Shown piece after piece: positions 1-8,928 of a stretch of DNA of 64,000 bases. Source of the stretch: Luteolibacter sp. Y139 (lineage in GTDB: Bacteria > Verrucomicrobiota > Verrucomicrobiia > Verrucomicrobiales > Akkermansiaceae); assembly GCF_038066715.1 (NCBI RefSeq), contig NZ_JBBUKT010000012.1, forward strand, positions 145,045-209,044, given 5' to 3'. The first letter of the stretch is position 1; the number at the start of each line of letters is the position of its first letter. Both the position numbers and the translations under genes were made by a program. The notes beneath the pieces were generated by a model. The model did no database searches. It saw nothing but the letters and a program-made list of their open reading frames with translations, and had not been told where the DNA came from.

Positions 1-594
1 CGGCGCGTTCTTGGTGTCGTTGTCGGTGACGTCCACGGTCTGCTTGCCGTTGATGAAGTGCTGCACGTGGTTGCCCTTGGCGATGATCTTGTAGTCGTTC
101 CAGTCCTCGTCCTTGATGGCGGCCTGGATCTCGGCGGAGTCGCCGACCTTTCCGGCGAGCTGGGGCTTGCCGTTCTCGCCGACCTCGGTCTTCTCACCTC
201 GCTGGGCGAGGATGCCGCGGCCCTTTTCCTCATAGAGGATGCCGCTGTAGGTCTTGCCGGCTTCGAAGTCCGCTTGATAGCCGCTCACGACGGGGCCAAA
301 GGGTCCCGGCTCGACCAGCTTCGAGCGGTACTGCACGCCGCTGTTTCCCTTCTCGATGCGGTATTTGAAGGTCAGCTCGAAGTCGCTGACGTTCCCGCCT
401 TTCCAGACGAGGAAGGTATTGTGGGAGATCTTGGTGTCGCCGCTATCGGTGGTCTTGCCGGTGATGGTGCCGTCCTGCACCGACCAGAGCTTGGGATTGC
501 CCTCCCAGCCGGTGAGGTCCTTGCCGTTGAAGAGTTGCTTCTCGCCGGCGTGGAGCGTGGCGACGAACAGGAAGAGCGGGGCGATGAGTTTCAT
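1..594 (-). CDS. DUF1080 (3-keto-disaccharide hydrolase-like) secreted protein, 3' end cut by window edge
   Basis: The reading frame starts at ATG 594 on the minus strand and is still open after 198 codons at base 1, so the C-terminus is missing. The N-terminus (MKLIAPLFLFVATLHA) is a typical signal peptide, so the product is exported. The next residues, QLFNGKDLTGWEG, followed by a WSVQDGTITGK segment, a long beta-rich stretch and HFINGKQTVDVTD near the cut, are the pattern of the DUF1080 / 3-keto-disaccharide hydrolase family. This family is very abundant in Verrucomicrobia and Planctomycetes and has a concanavalin-like jelly-roll fold; some members cleave 3-keto-glycosides, others are of unknown function. 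The gene follows the SnoaL-like gene on the same strand after a 94-bp gap, so it probably has its own promoter. The family call is firm; the substrate cannot be told. Confidence 0.85.
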   Translation of the reverse strand, partial: MKLIAPLFLFVATLHAGEKQLFNGKDLTGWEGNPKLWSVQDGTITGKTTDSGDTKISHNTFLVWKGGNVSDFELTFKYRIEKGNSGVQYRSKLVEPGPFGPVVSGYQADFEAGKTYSGILYEEKGRGILAQRGEKTEVGENGKPQLAGKVGDSAEIQAAIKDEDWNDYKIIAKGNHVQHFINGKQTVDVTDNDTKNAP

Positions 595-688
595 GATTCG
601 CGTGGAGAACGCAGGGAATACATGAAACCTTTCTTTTCCCGGAGACGAGCCAAATCCGCGATGCGTCATCCCACGGCTTGCCTGCGCC

Positions 689-1078
689 TCAGGAGACCTG
701 GGAGAGCCAAGTCCGCAGGTTGTAGTAATTGGTCACCCGCGTGATCTTGCCGATCCGTGCCTCAAAGAAGGCACCGACGCGAAGGTGGTAGGTCTGGCCT
801 TTCGCCTCAGGCAAGCCTTCATCGGTGGCCAAGTATTCGCCGCGGATGTAGAACTCGGCAGCGGCACGGCTTTCCGGCCCGGTGAAAATCGCCAGGTCTT
901 CCACCGTCTCGCGATAGCTGCGATCCATGCGCTCGAGGAAGGCGCGGAAGGCGTCCTTGCCGGTCTCGGCCTGGCCTTCGTTGACCTCGTGGACGACGTC
1001 GTCGGCCAGCAGTTCGAGCAGGGCTTCGCGGTCGCCGGAATTGAAGGCGGCGTAGTAGTTCTCGATCAGCGATTTCAT
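689..1078 (-). CDS. SnoaL-like / NTF2-fold nuclear transport factor 2 family protein
   Basis: This 129-residue protein begins MKSLIENYYAAFNSGDREA and continues with LLELLADDVVHEVNEG, the usual start of SnoaL-like (NTF2-fold) polyketide-cyclase or ketosteroid-isomerase-type proteins, in which a helical N-terminus leads into a cone-shaped beta sheet. Family members are small hydrolases, isomerases or ligand binders, and the substrate cannot be read from sequence. A later segment (FFEARIGKITRVTNYYN) is the conserved FEFRDGKI-type strand of the family. ATG 1078 overlaps the thiL stop by the 4-base ATGA, so it is translated coupled to thiL. That does not show a role in thiamine metabolism. It has no signal peptide and is likely cytoplasmic. 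Confidence 0.85.
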   Translation of the reverse strand: MKSLIENYYAAFNSGDREALLELLADDVVHEVNEGQAETGKDAFRAFLERMDRSYRETVEDLAIFTGPESRAAAEFYIRGEYLATDEGLPEAKGQTYHLRVGAFFEARIGKITRVTNYYNLRTWLSQVS

Positions 1079-1953
1079 GGGGAGAAATGGTCCCAGCCGC
1101 CAGTGAGGGAGGTCCCTTGGCCGCGGGGGAGGAGTTTGCCGACGATCGAGAGCGGAGGGAAGTCCTTTGGCCAAAGGGGGCAAATCGCCTTCCAGCGGCG
1201 CGGCGAGACGGTGAGGAGGAGCTCGTAGTCCTCGCCATCGCCGAGCGCCTGGGCGCGGGTGCAGCCGCGGGTGGCGGGGACCTCGCCGAGCTCGAAGCCG
1301 CAACCGCTGGCCTCGGCGAGGCGCGGCAGGTCTTTCGCGAGGCCATCGGACAGGTCCATCATCGCGGACGGCCGCAGGTGGCGGACCAACCAAGATGCCT
1401 CGGCGAGCCGCGGGGCGAAATTCAGGTGCTTGCCGCGGATCGAGCCGCCGAGGCGGCCGGTGACTGCCACGAGGTCGCCGGGCTTGCCGCCGCTGCGGAG
1501 AACCAGGTGCTTCCGCTCCACACTGCCCTCGCCCGCCACGGAAATCATCGCGCCGGAAGGCAGCCGCGAGGTTTCGCCGCCGGCCAAAACCCCGCCATAG
1601 GTCGCGAGGCATTTGCGGATGCCGCGGTAGAGGCCATCCATCCAGGCGACCGGCTTTTCGGGATCCACCGCCACGGTGACCAGCAGGTGCTCCGGCACGC
1701 CGCCCATGGCGGCGAAGTCGCTGAGCACGCGGGCCACCGACTTCCAGCCGACCTTCTCCGACGGGGTCTCAGGCAGGAAATGAACGCCCTCGACGATCGC
1801 ATCCGTCTTCAGCAAGCGCAGCGGGCCGCGACCGGGATCGACCACCGCGCAATCGTCGCCCGGGCCCACGATGAGCTTCTCGCCACCGGGAAAGCCGCGC
1901 AGCAGCCGCGCAATCAGGGCGTCTTCACCGAGATCGCGGAGGCGCTTCTTCAT
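1075..1953 (-). CDS. thiL: Thiamine-monophosphate kinase ThiL
   Basis: ThiL phosphorylates thiamine monophosphate with ATP to give thiamine diphosphate, the last step of cofactor synthesis. The 292-residue product has the family signatures in order: GEDALIARLL at the N-terminus, the metal/ATP-binding VGPGDDCAVVD (about residue 30), KTDAIVEGVHF (about 50), SDFAAMGGVP (about 80), GGETSRLPSGAMISV (about 125), a MMDLSDGLAKDLPRLAEASG segment, and GDGEDYELLLTV near the C-terminus. The length is slightly short for the family (about 300-330). ATG 1953 overlaps the stop of the upstream CPBP gene by ATGA, and its own stop overlaps the next start in the same way, so three genes form one tight operon. 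No thiamine riboswitch is evident upstream. Pairing with a CPBP membrane protease is unusual. Confidence 0.93.
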   Translation of the reverse strand: MKKRLRDLGEDALIARLLRGFPGGEKLIVGPGDDCAVVDPGRGPLRLLKTDAIVEGVHFLPETPSEKVGWKSVARVLSDFAAMGGVPEHLLVTVAVDPEKPVAWMDGLYRGIRKCLATYGGVLAGGETSRLPSGAMISVAGEGSVERKHLVLRSGGKPGDLVAVTGRLGGSIRGKHLNFAPRLAEASWLVRHLRPSAMMDLSDGLAKDLPRLAEASGCGFELGEVPATRGCTRAQALGDGEDYELLLTVSPRRWKAICPLWPKDFPPLSIVGKLLPRGQGTSLTGGWDHFSP

Positions 1954-2999
1954 GAGTCGGCCGGCATGTCGATGATGCCGGAGCGGGCGAGGAGTTGGAT
2001 GGCCACCGTGGCCGCGTTGAAAAGGAAATGCACCGACATGCAGGCCAGGATCGAGCCCGTGAACTCGTAGAGCAGGCACAGGATCACCGCCAAAACGAAC
2101 AGCGGCAGCAAGGCCACCACATGCCCGTGGGCCGCGGCGAAAACGAGCGAGGAAAAGACGATGCCGCCCGCCGGTCCGCAAAAGCGCTTGGCGGCGGGGT
2201 AGAGGTAGCCGCGGAACACGATCTCTTCCGCCATCGGCGCGACGAAGGCGGCCGTGACCGCCATCAGGGTGATCACCACCGGATTCTGCACCTCCTTGAA
2301 GACCTTCACCGCCTCCTGCACGGACTCGATGTGCAGGCTTTCCTCGAGCCACTTGTTCCACCCGGTCATGAAGAGCACCCCCATGAAGCACCACATGAAG
2401 AACACCGTCACGGGCGCGATGGCGAAGGCCAGCGGCCACTTCCGCCAGCGCAGGCCGAGCCATTCCACGATCTTTACCCGCCAGGTGACGAAGGCCAGCA
2501 CCATGCCCATGATGAGGAGCTGGAAGATGATCGAGGCGACCAGCACCCCGGGCGTGTACTTCTTGTCCAGTGGCGTCTCGTCCGCTCCGGCATTGGCCGC
2601 GGTGAGGCCGGCAAAAATGAAGAAAACCAGCCCGATCAGCGGCAGGTCCAGCAAGCGATAGATCGCGGTGCTGACCTTGAAGAGGCCCTTCTTTGCCGGC
2701 ACTTCCTCGGTCTCGGGAATCGGCGGCGGAAGCGTCCCGGGAGGTGCGTAGGGTGAATCGGAGTCGGGTCGCGGCAACGGCGGCGTCGCCACCGGGTCGG
2801 CCGCGGGAATGGAGAGCGCGGCATCCTCCGCGGATATTGTAGGCGGTTCGTCGGAGGGCCGATCGAAGGGCTCCACCTTTCCGAACATCGTCCGGATCGA
2901 CCAACTCACCAAAAAAACCACGGCGGCGGCTCCAAAGGTCCCCAGAATGATGGCGTCAGGACCCGAAACGGAAGGCGTGGCAGCGATGAAAAATTCCAT
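1950..2999 (-). CDS. CPBP-family intramembrane metalloprotease (CAAX-like), with long N-terminal region
   Basis: The 349-residue product has several hydrophobic segments. The first is near the N-terminus (AIILGTFGAAAVVFLVSWSI); at least five follow after a cytoplasmic Pro/Glu-rich stretch at about residues 45-105. The C-terminal half has the CPBP/Abi motif: MAEEIVFRGYLYP (the two glutamates and arginine of motif 1), then AAHGHV (motif 2 His), and finally SVHFLFNA (motif 3). The family includes eukaryotic Rce1 CAAX proteases and bacterial immunity or processing proteases; the bacterial substrates are mostly unknown. It is the first gene of the operon with thiL and the SnoaL-like gene. A second CPBP protease starts 143 bp away in the opposite direction, so the two are probably paralogues sharing a promoter region. 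Confidence 0.88.
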   Translation of the reverse strand: MEFFIAATPSVSGPDAIILGTFGAAAVVFLVSWSIRTMFGKVEPFDRPSDEPPTISAEDAALSIPAADPVATPPLPRPDSDSPYAPPGTLPPPIPETEEVPAKKGLFKVSTAIYRLLDLPLIGLVFFIFAGLTAANAGADETPLDKKYTPGVLVASIIFQLLIMGMVLAFVTWRVKIVEWLGLRWRKWPLAFAIAPVTVFFMWCFMGVLFMTGWNKWLEESLHIESVQEAVKVFKEVQNPVVITLMAVTAAFVAPMAEEIVFRGYLYPAAKRFCGPAGGIVFSSLVFAAAHGHVVALLPLFVLAVILCLLYEFTGSILACMSVHFLFNAATVAIQLLARSGIIDMPADS

Positions 3000-3142
3000 T
3001 CGGCGGCGGCAATGTGGCGGCCAGACAGAAGCGGAGCCAGCGGGAAATGGGCGCAGATATTTTTAGTTAATAAATGATGATGGTTTGATAAGCTTGCGGT
3101 TTTCCAAAAAATCAGGATGGTCGCGGCACCGAATTTCCCTCC
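3000..3142. promoter_or_regulatory. Divergent promoter region between two CPBP protease genes
   Basis: This 143-bp gap separates two divergently transcribed CPBP genes. In an otherwise GC-rich window it holds an AT-rich block at about 3056-3100 (tatttttagttaataaatg and following), where promoters for both directions are expected. No specific -35/-10 pair or operator was identified with confidence. Confidence 0.4.
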
Positions 3143-4495
3143 GTGTCCAAGCAGGCCGCCAACCCCTACCGCTCGATCCTGCGCAGGCACATGCCGGAGC
3201 CCTTGCTCGCGCTGCTGATCTTCGTGATGGGCGTGTGGCTGTGGGACAATCACTTCGGCCCGAAGTACGGCTGGGAAGACGGGGTCGGGCGCATGGCCCT
3301 GCGCAAGGCCGACCGCGAGCTGCGGCTGGCCGAAACCGCTGGCGACCTGCCCGAGCTGCCGCGGAAGCTGCTCGGCATCCCGGACCGGGAGCATGCGCTG
3401 ACGCATGCCATCCTCTCGCTGGAGATGCTGGAAAACGATCGCACCCTCGATGAAGACGGGGCCTTCGCGCTGGGGGTGCTGCGAGTGGTGCGGAAGAACG
3501 ACGGGGCCCTGATGCCGCCGCCGCCCGATCCGGATCTGATTTTCCGCAGGGTCGCCCAAGGAAGCGATTCGTGGTGGGACCGCGAGTACCTGACCCAGCT
3601 GGGATCGGTCCGGCGCGACGGCACGGTCCAAGCGATGCCCGAGCGCTCGAAGGACCCCCGCAGCCGCGAGGTCGCCCTGCGGGCGGTGTTGTCCCGCGGC
3701 GCGGTATGGCTACTGGCCCTCTGCGGCCTGGCATTCCTGCCCGCGGTGGTGCGCGGCTACTGGACGGCGCTGCGCAGCCAGCCACGTGGCTACATCGGGC
3801 ACTGGCCGACGGCGCTGGGGCTGGGGGTCTTCCTGCTCGCGTATCTCGCGTCGATTGGCTTCGGGAAGGCCCTCGATCTCCTGATTTCGCAAAAATGGAC
3901 CGGCGAGGGCGGCCAGCCGGTGTCAATCGCGCCCGGGCTTTTCGCCCTGATCGATGCTGCCACGCGGTTCCTGCCGGCCTTGCTGGCGTTCGCCTTCCTC
4001 TTTCGCAAGGGCCGCCACGTCTACACCCGGCTGGGGCTGAATGCCGCGCCGGATGGCAAGCTGGTGCTCGGCAGCTTCGCCCTGCTGATGATCGCGGACC
4101 AAGTGCTGCGCCACTTCATGCTCGGCGCTGACATCCCGGACGACCCCGCCGGCGGGCTTTCTGAAATGGAGGAAGGGCCGTGGGGCCTGGTGCTGGCCCT
4201 TACTTCCGCCTGCCTCGCTGCCCCGGCCGCGGAGGAAATCCTCTACCGCGGGGTGCTCTTCCGCTCGCTGGCCAATGGCCTGCGGGTGCCGGCCGCAACT
4301 TTGATCTCCGCGGCGGTGTTCGCCGTCGTTCACTTTTACGATGGCTACGGCCTGACTTCCGTCGGCCTGCTCGGCGTTGCCTGCGCGCTCTGTTTCGCGG
4401 GTTCCGGCAGGCTGGTGACAGCCATCTGCCTCCATGCACTGTATAATTTCGCGATCAAGGTTCCTGAATGGATCGTTTATCATGCGCCGCTATGA
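3143..4495 (+). CDS. CPBP-family intramembrane metalloprotease with N-terminal soluble region
   Basis: This 450-residue membrane protein has one N-terminal transmembrane segment (LLALLIFVMGVWLW), a soluble region of about 170 residues rich in charged residues, and then a multi-spanning C-terminal part. The CPBP signatures are PAAEEILYRGVLFRSL (motif 1, about residue 370), VVHFYDG (motif 2 His) and ICLHALYNFAI (motif 3). The GTG at 3143 gives the longest frame; an in-frame ATG 15 codons later is a real alternative because no clear ribosome-binding site precedes either. It is divergent from another CPBP protease and ends 63 bp before a kinase gene. The extended non-membrane insert could be a sensor or substrate-recognition domain; that is inference. 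Confidence 0.85.
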   Translation: MSKQAANPYRSILRRHMPEPLLALLIFVMGVWLWDNHFGPKYGWEDGVGRMALRKADRELRLAETAGDLPELPRKLLGIPDREHALTHAILSLEMLENDRTLDEDGAFALGVLRVVRKNDGALMPPPPDPDLIFRRVAQGSDSWWDREYLTQLGSVRRDGTVQAMPERSKDPRSREVALRAVLSRGAVWLLALCGLAFLPAVVRGYWTALRSQPRGYIGHWPTALGLGVFLLAYLASIGFGKALDLLISQKWTGEGGQPVSIAPGLFALIDAATRFLPALLAFAFLFRKGRHVYTRLGLNAAPDGKLVLGSFALLMIADQVLRHFMLGADIPDDPAGGLSEMEEGPWGLVLALTSACLAAPAAEEILYRGVLFRSLANGLRVPAATLISAAVFAVVHFYDGYGLTSVGLLGVACALCFAGSGRLVTAICLHALYNFAIKVPEWIVYHAPL

Positions 4496-4558
4496 ATTGA
4501 CGACTGGGTTCCACTCGCCATCGACATTTGAAACCTGTATTGCAGCCTCCCGAGATTC

Positions 4559-5806
4559 ATGAGTTCCACTTCCTTCGAAGCGCCGTCGCTGGAAGTCCTA
4601 TCCGGACTATTGCCCGCGTACGAGTTCGACTCCTTCATTGCCCAAGGTGGCATGGGAGCGGTCTACAAGGCCCGCCAGCGGGCGCTTGATCGCGTTGTGG
4701 CGATCAAGGTGCTGCCGCGCGAACTCGGCGAAGACCCCGTTTTCCGCGAATCCTTTGAGACCGAGGCCCGGGCGATGGCCCGCCTGAACCACCCGAATCT
4801 CATCGGCGTCTACGACTCCGGAGATATCGACGGCATGCTCTACATCGTGATGGAGTATGTGAACGGCAAGTCGCTCTACCACTCCGCCTACAACTTGGCG
4901 GTGGATCCCGAGCAGGCGGCCGCACTGGTGAAAGGCATCTGCGACGGTCTCGCCCACGCCCACGAAAACGGCGTCATTCACCGCGACATCAAGCCGGCGA
5001 ATATTCTCCTCAACGAGAAGGTGGTGCCGAAGATCGGCGACTTCGGCCTGGCCCGCCCGGCCGATGCCGACAGCCCCGGTCTGATCATGGGAACTCCCGG
5101 CTACACCGCGCCGGAGATCTATGACAACCCGGAGCACTTCGATGTCCGGACCGACATCTACGCCGTCGGTGTCATTCTTTACGAGCTGCTCACCGGCCAC
5201 AAGCCGGAGGACGAGGACATGCAGCCGCCGTCCAACCTCATCGGGTGCGACAAGAAGCTGGATGTCATCTGGCAAAAGTCCACCGACCCGGAACCCTCCC
5301 GCCGCTACAACAGCGCCGAGGAAATGTCGAACGACCTGGTGGTCTGGGCGAACCGCGTGCCGGAAACCTCGACCCTGCGGATTGTCCATCGCGCAGGCGG
5401 ACCGCTTCCGCATACGCCTCACGTGGGTCCTCATGTCCCGCACGTGCGCTCCGCCCACGCCGCCATGCCGCGACGTGCGCCGGTGATGATTCAGAAAAAG
5501 AAGAAGGCGGACCTGACCGTGCCAATCATCATCGCCCTGATCGTGATCGGCGGTGGCGGACTGGTCTTCTTCCAGAAGGGCAAGTCCGACAAGGAAAGGC
5601 TCGAGATCGAGGCCAAGCGCGAGGCGGTCGAAAAGGAGAACGCGAGAATTCGCGCCATCAACGAGGAGACGAAGCGAAAGAAGGAGAAGGGAGAAGAGGC
5701 CAAGCCTGACCCCAGTACGATTCGCTTCGCTCCGGAAACCAAGCCGGAACCGGCCCCGACGTCCACCGCACCGCCCAAGGGCGCGGAACCTGCTCCGCCT
5801 CCGTGA
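4559..5806 (+). CDS. Membrane-anchored Hanks-type Ser/Thr protein kinase (first of a tandem pair)
   Basis: This 415-residue protein has a complete protein kinase domain at about residues 20-275. It shows the Gly-rich loop (AQGGMGAVYKARQ), the VAIK lysine, a catalytic loop HRDIKPANILL, the DFGLARP metal-binding motif and the GTPGYTAPE activation segment end. A single transmembrane helix follows (VPIIIALIVIGGGGLVFF, about 320-338). The charged coiled-coil-like segment rich in Lys/Glu and the Pro-rich tail after it are probably periplasmic. All catalytic residues are present, so it should be active. It lies 21 bp before a second kinase with a strikingly similar kinase domain. The short C-terminal part has no recognisable sensor domain. 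Confidence 0.93.
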   Translation: MSSTSFEAPSLEVLSGLLPAYEFDSFIAQGGMGAVYKARQRALDRVVAIKVLPRELGEDPVFRESFETEARAMARLNHPNLIGVYDSGDIDGMLYIVMEYVNGKSLYHSAYNLAVDPEQAAALVKGICDGLAHAHENGVIHRDIKPANILLNEKVVPKIGDFGLARPADADSPGLIMGTPGYTAPEIYDNPEHFDVRTDIYAVGVILYELLTGHKPEDEDMQPPSNLIGCDKKLDVIWQKSTDPEPSRRYNSAEEMSNDLVVWANRVPETSTLRIVHRAGGPLPHTPHVGPHVPHVRSAHAAMPRRAPVMIQKKKKADLTVPIIIALIVIGGGGLVFFQKGKSDKERLEIEAKREAVEKENARIRAINEETKRKKEKGEEAKPDPSTIRFAPETKPEPAPTSTAPPKGAEPAPPP

Positions 5807-5827
5807 GGCAACCGTCGTACCCCTCCC

Positions 5828-8473
5828 ATGAACGCGGAATCCTTTGATCCACCTTCGCTGGAAGACCTGGAGTCCCTGCTGACGGGCTACCAGCTCATTG
5901 CGTTCATTGCGCAAGGTGGCATGGGAGCGGTCTACAAGGCGCGCCAGCGCAGCCTGGACCGGGACGTGGCCATCAAGATCCTGCCGCGCGAGTTCGGCGC
6001 CGACCCGGAGTTCCGGGCCTCCTTCGAGACCGAGGCCAAGGCCATGGCCCGGCTGAACCACCCGAACCTGATCGGGGTCTTTGACTACGGGGATGCCGAT
6101 GGCATGCCGTACATCGTGATGGAGTACGTGCCGGGGAAGTCGCTCTTCCACTCCGCGCACAATCTCGCGGTGGAGCCGCGGCAGGCCGTCACCATCGTCA
6201 AAGCGATCTGCGACGGCCTCGCGCACGCCCATGAAAACGGCGTCATTCACCGCGACATCAAGCCAGCGAATATCCTGCTGACCCCGAAGGCCGAGCCAAA
6301 GGTCGGCGACTTCGGCCTGGCCCGCCCGGCCGGTGAAAATTCCACCGGTCTGCTGATGGGCACGCCGGGCTACAGCGCCCCGGAAATCATCCGCCAGCCG
6401 GATCACGCCGACCACCGCTCGGACATCTTCGCCCTCGGCGTGGTGCTCTACGAATTGCTCATCGGCAAGTGTCCGCCCTACGACGTTCCTCCGCCTCCGC
6501 CGTCCACGCTTGTCGGTTGCAGCAAGGAACTCGACGTGATCTGCGCGATCGCGATGCACCCCGCGGCGAGCATGCGCTACCCCAGCGCCGAGTCGATGTC
6601 CGCCGCACTGGATCAATGGCTGCGTGGCGACCACCGCGTCCCGCCACCGAGGACCACTGGCAGCATTCCCCAAGGCGCAGCCCACGCACCGGTCCGGGCA
6701 CCGAAGTCGATGGAGCCTGCGCCGGCGATGGTGAAAAGCCGCAGCGGTGTGGGCAGTCTGGTGATCCAGGCCGGCGTTCTGGCCGTCCTGATCGTCGTCA
6801 CCGCCATCGCGTGGAAGTACCTCAAGGGCATGGAGGCGGAAAAGGCCTCCAAGCAAGCCGCTTACGACGCCGCGAAGACGCATCAAACCGCAAGCTCCGG
6901 CTCGTCGTCCACAAAGCCTCCGCGTCCTTCAGGCGAAACGTCCAAGCCGATACCAGACACCGGAACGGCAGGCACGGACACCACGACTCCGGTGAAACCG
7001 GATCCGGATCCGGGGACTCCCGCGAATCCAACGGATGCAGGCACGACCCCTGAGGCCGACATTGCCTCTACGGACAATCACACGACGGACCCCACCACCC
7101 CGGTCCTAGGGCTCGGGAACGACATCAAGCCGGAGGATATCATCAAGCCGCCGGTCGAGCTGCCGCCCGCCATCGTCGAGCTGGAGACCAAGGCCAGAGC
7201 CTTGCTTCAAGGACAGGAGAAAGACCGGGACAGGGAACTGACGGAGAATGCCAAATCCTTTTCCCGGGATCTCGACACATGGCTGAGGACCCTCAGCAAA
7301 GGCGACCAAGTCACGTGGAAGCCCCACGTCGAGCGGCTGAAGCGTTTGGCAACCGCCACCCGCGTGCCGCCCCGCGTTGATACCGACAGTGGTATCAATC
7401 TGTCCGAGCGCATGGCCAAGATCGCCGAGTTTGGCGCCCGCAAGCAGAAGGCCATCGACGACGGCTTCGAAAGCAAGGTCGGGAAAATCCGTGATGCCTA
7501 CGTCACCCGTGTCAAGGAAGCGGCGGCCAAGGCCCGCGAGTCCGGCGACGAAAAAGTCGCCACGGCCCTCGACGAGCGCGCGTCCGGCTCGGCCGAACTG
7601 GCTGCCTGGATGCGAATCATTCACCCTGAGGAGAACCTCGCGTTCGTTCTCGACCAAACGGGCGTGGCCCCCGCCGGCGCAGCCCTCAAGATTGTCTCGG
7701 CCGTCTATGGTACCGGCGGCAAGAACGCCGACGTTACCGAAAAAGTGCGCGAGTGGCTGACGGTCAAAAAGGAGGCATTCCGTGTGACCCCTCCGGACCT
7801 CGGGGCGGATCCGAATCCGGGGTGGAACAAAGGGCTGACCATCACCTACGTCCTCGACGGGGCGGAGGCCAAGAAGAGCTGGGGCGAAAACTCGCAGGTC
7901 TCACCCTCCGATTTCGTACCGGAATCTTCCGCCAAGGCTGTCCTTCCTGAAAACGCCAACGATCCCATGCTCGGCCGGTGGGTGCTCAATCGGGAGGTCA
8001 CCTTCATCGTCGAGCCGAACGGCACCGCCACCAATCACAAGAACGGCTGGGTCGGGAAATGGAAATACCTCCGCAGCGGCCCCGGTGGCCGGGTCTACGA
8101 GATGGCATGGCAAGACGGCCGCTGGCGCGATACCATCACGCTTTCCTCCGACAAGAATGAGCTCAAGGGAGCCAATCAGGAAGGCGATCGTTTCGAGGCG
8201 GAGCGCGAGCCCGTCGGCACCGAGCCATTGACTGGCGCGTGGTCTTGGAACGATGGCGGCGGCCTTTTTGTGTTCCGGCCGGACGGCACCTCATTTACCG
8301 AGAAGGATAACGGCAAATGGAAGATTGTCGCCAAGACCGTCGGAAAGCGCATTTACACGGTGACGTGGGAATCGGGCAGCATTGATGAACTCGTCATCGA
8401 AGACGATCCGAACCAGTTCTCCGGCACCAATAGCAAGGGCGCGAAAATCGGCGCGAAGCGCGCCGGACGCTGA
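5828..8473 (+). CDS. Membrane-anchored Ser/Thr protein kinase with large C-terminal extracytoplasmic region (second of tandem pair)
   Basis: This 881-residue protein carries a kinase domain at about residues 18-270, with AQGGMGAVYKARQ, VAIK, HRDIKPANILL, DFGLARP and GTPGYSAPE. A transmembrane helix follows (VIQAGVLAVLIVVTAIAW, about 315-333), then a Thr/Pro/Asp-rich linker (about 350-440) and a helical region rich in Lys/Glu. A C-terminal beta-rich part holds two similar repeats: LGRWVLN...GTATNHKNGWVGKWK and LTGAWSWN...GTSFTEKDNGKWK, each ending with an ITLSSDKNELKGAN- or LVIEDDPNQFSGTN-type strand. Such repeats resemble the lipocalin-like modules found in secreted planctomycete and verrucomicrobial proteins and may be the sensor. 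The likeness of the two kinase domains, including the shared HSA.NLAV segment, points to tandem duplication followed by different tails. Confidence 0.93.
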   Translation: MNAESFDPPSLEDLESLLTGYQLIAFIAQGGMGAVYKARQRSLDRDVAIKILPREFGADPEFRASFETEAKAMARLNHPNLIGVFDYGDADGMPYIVMEYVPGKSLFHSAHNLAVEPRQAVTIVKAICDGLAHAHENGVIHRDIKPANILLTPKAEPKVGDFGLARPAGENSTGLLMGTPGYSAPEIIRQPDHADHRSDIFALGVVLYELLIGKCPPYDVPPPPPSTLVGCSKELDVICAIAMHPAASMRYPSAESMSAALDQWLRGDHRVPPPRTTGSIPQGAAHAPVRAPKSMEPAPAMVKSRSGVGSLVIQAGVLAVLIVVTAIAWKYLKGMEAEKASKQAAYDAAKTHQTASSGSSSTKPPRPSGETSKPIPDTGTAGTDTTTPVKPDPDPGTPANPTDAGTTPEADIASTDNHTTDPTTPVLGLGNDIKPEDIIKPPVELPPAIVELETKARALLQGQEKDRDRELTENAKSFSRDLDTWLRTLSKGDQVTWKPHVERLKRLATATRVPPRVDTDSGINLSERMAKIAEFGARKQKAIDDGFESKVGKIRDAYVTRVKEAAAKARESGDEKVATALDERASGSAELAAWMRIIHPEENLAFVLDQTGVAPAGAALKIVSAVYGTGGKNADVTEKVREWLTVKKEAFRVTPPDLGADPNPGWNKGLTITYVLDGAEAKKSWGENSQVSPSDFVPESSAKAVLPENANDPMLGRWVLNREVTFIVEPNGTATNHKNGWVGKWKYLRSGPGGRVYEMAWQDGRWRDTITLSSDKNELKGANQEGDRFEAEREPVGTEPLTGAWSWNDGGGLFVFRPDGTSFTEKDNGKWKIVAKTVGKRIYTVTWESGSIDELVIEDDPNQFSGTNSKGAKIGAKRAGR

Positions 8474-8479
8474 GGAGCT

Positions 8480-8845
8480 TCAGCGGTTCTTCAGGAATTC
8501 CGCGACCTGTGCGAAGAACGGCGACATCGCCGACCACGCCTCGCCGCTGATTTCGCACTCGGCCATCGCGGCCTCCATGAGGTCCACCCAGCGGGCCGCT
8601 TCCTTGTCGCCGATAGCGAACGGGTGCCGCATGCGCAGCCGCGGGTGGCCGCGGTTTTCCACGTAGGCCTCGTGGCCGAGGAAGCGGAACTGCAGGAACT
8701 CCCGCAGCCGCTTTTCCGCACCCTCGAAGTCCTGCTCCGGGTAGAGCGGGCCGAGCACGTCATCCGTGCGGACGCGCCGGTAAAAAGCCGCGACCATTGC
8801 TGCCAAGCCATCTGCGCCGACTTCGCGGGCGACGATTTCCTCCAT
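8480..8845 (-). CDS. Truncated (2/2) hemoglobin-like protein
   Basis: The 121-residue product has the pattern of truncated globins: an AAFYRRVRTDDVLGPLYP segment (B/C helices and CD turn), a FLQFRFLGHEAYVENRGHP stretch, and RHPFAIGDKEAARWVDLM, which carries the proximal F8 His (in RMRHPFAI) and the following conserved Trp. Such proteins bind O2 or NO through haem. ATG 8845 was chosen because it gives a normal family length; in-frame starts further upstream would add about 17 residues with no family resemblance. The gene converges on the second kinase gene, with stops 6 bp apart, and is divergent from uvrA. A function in NO or oxygen chemistry is family knowledge only. Confidence 0.82.
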   Translation of the reverse strand: MEEIVAREVGADGLAAMVAAFYRRVRTDDVLGPLYPEQDFEGAEKRLREFLQFRFLGHEAYVENRGHPRLRMRHPFAIGDKEAARWVDLMEAAMAECEISGEAWSAMSPFFAQVAEFLKNR

Positions 8846-8928
8846 GGATTCCACGCCCGTGTCATGGCACCGGCCCCTCGCGCGCGCAAGTCCCACGGGA
8901 GGCAGCCGACAGGCGGACAGGCGCTCAT

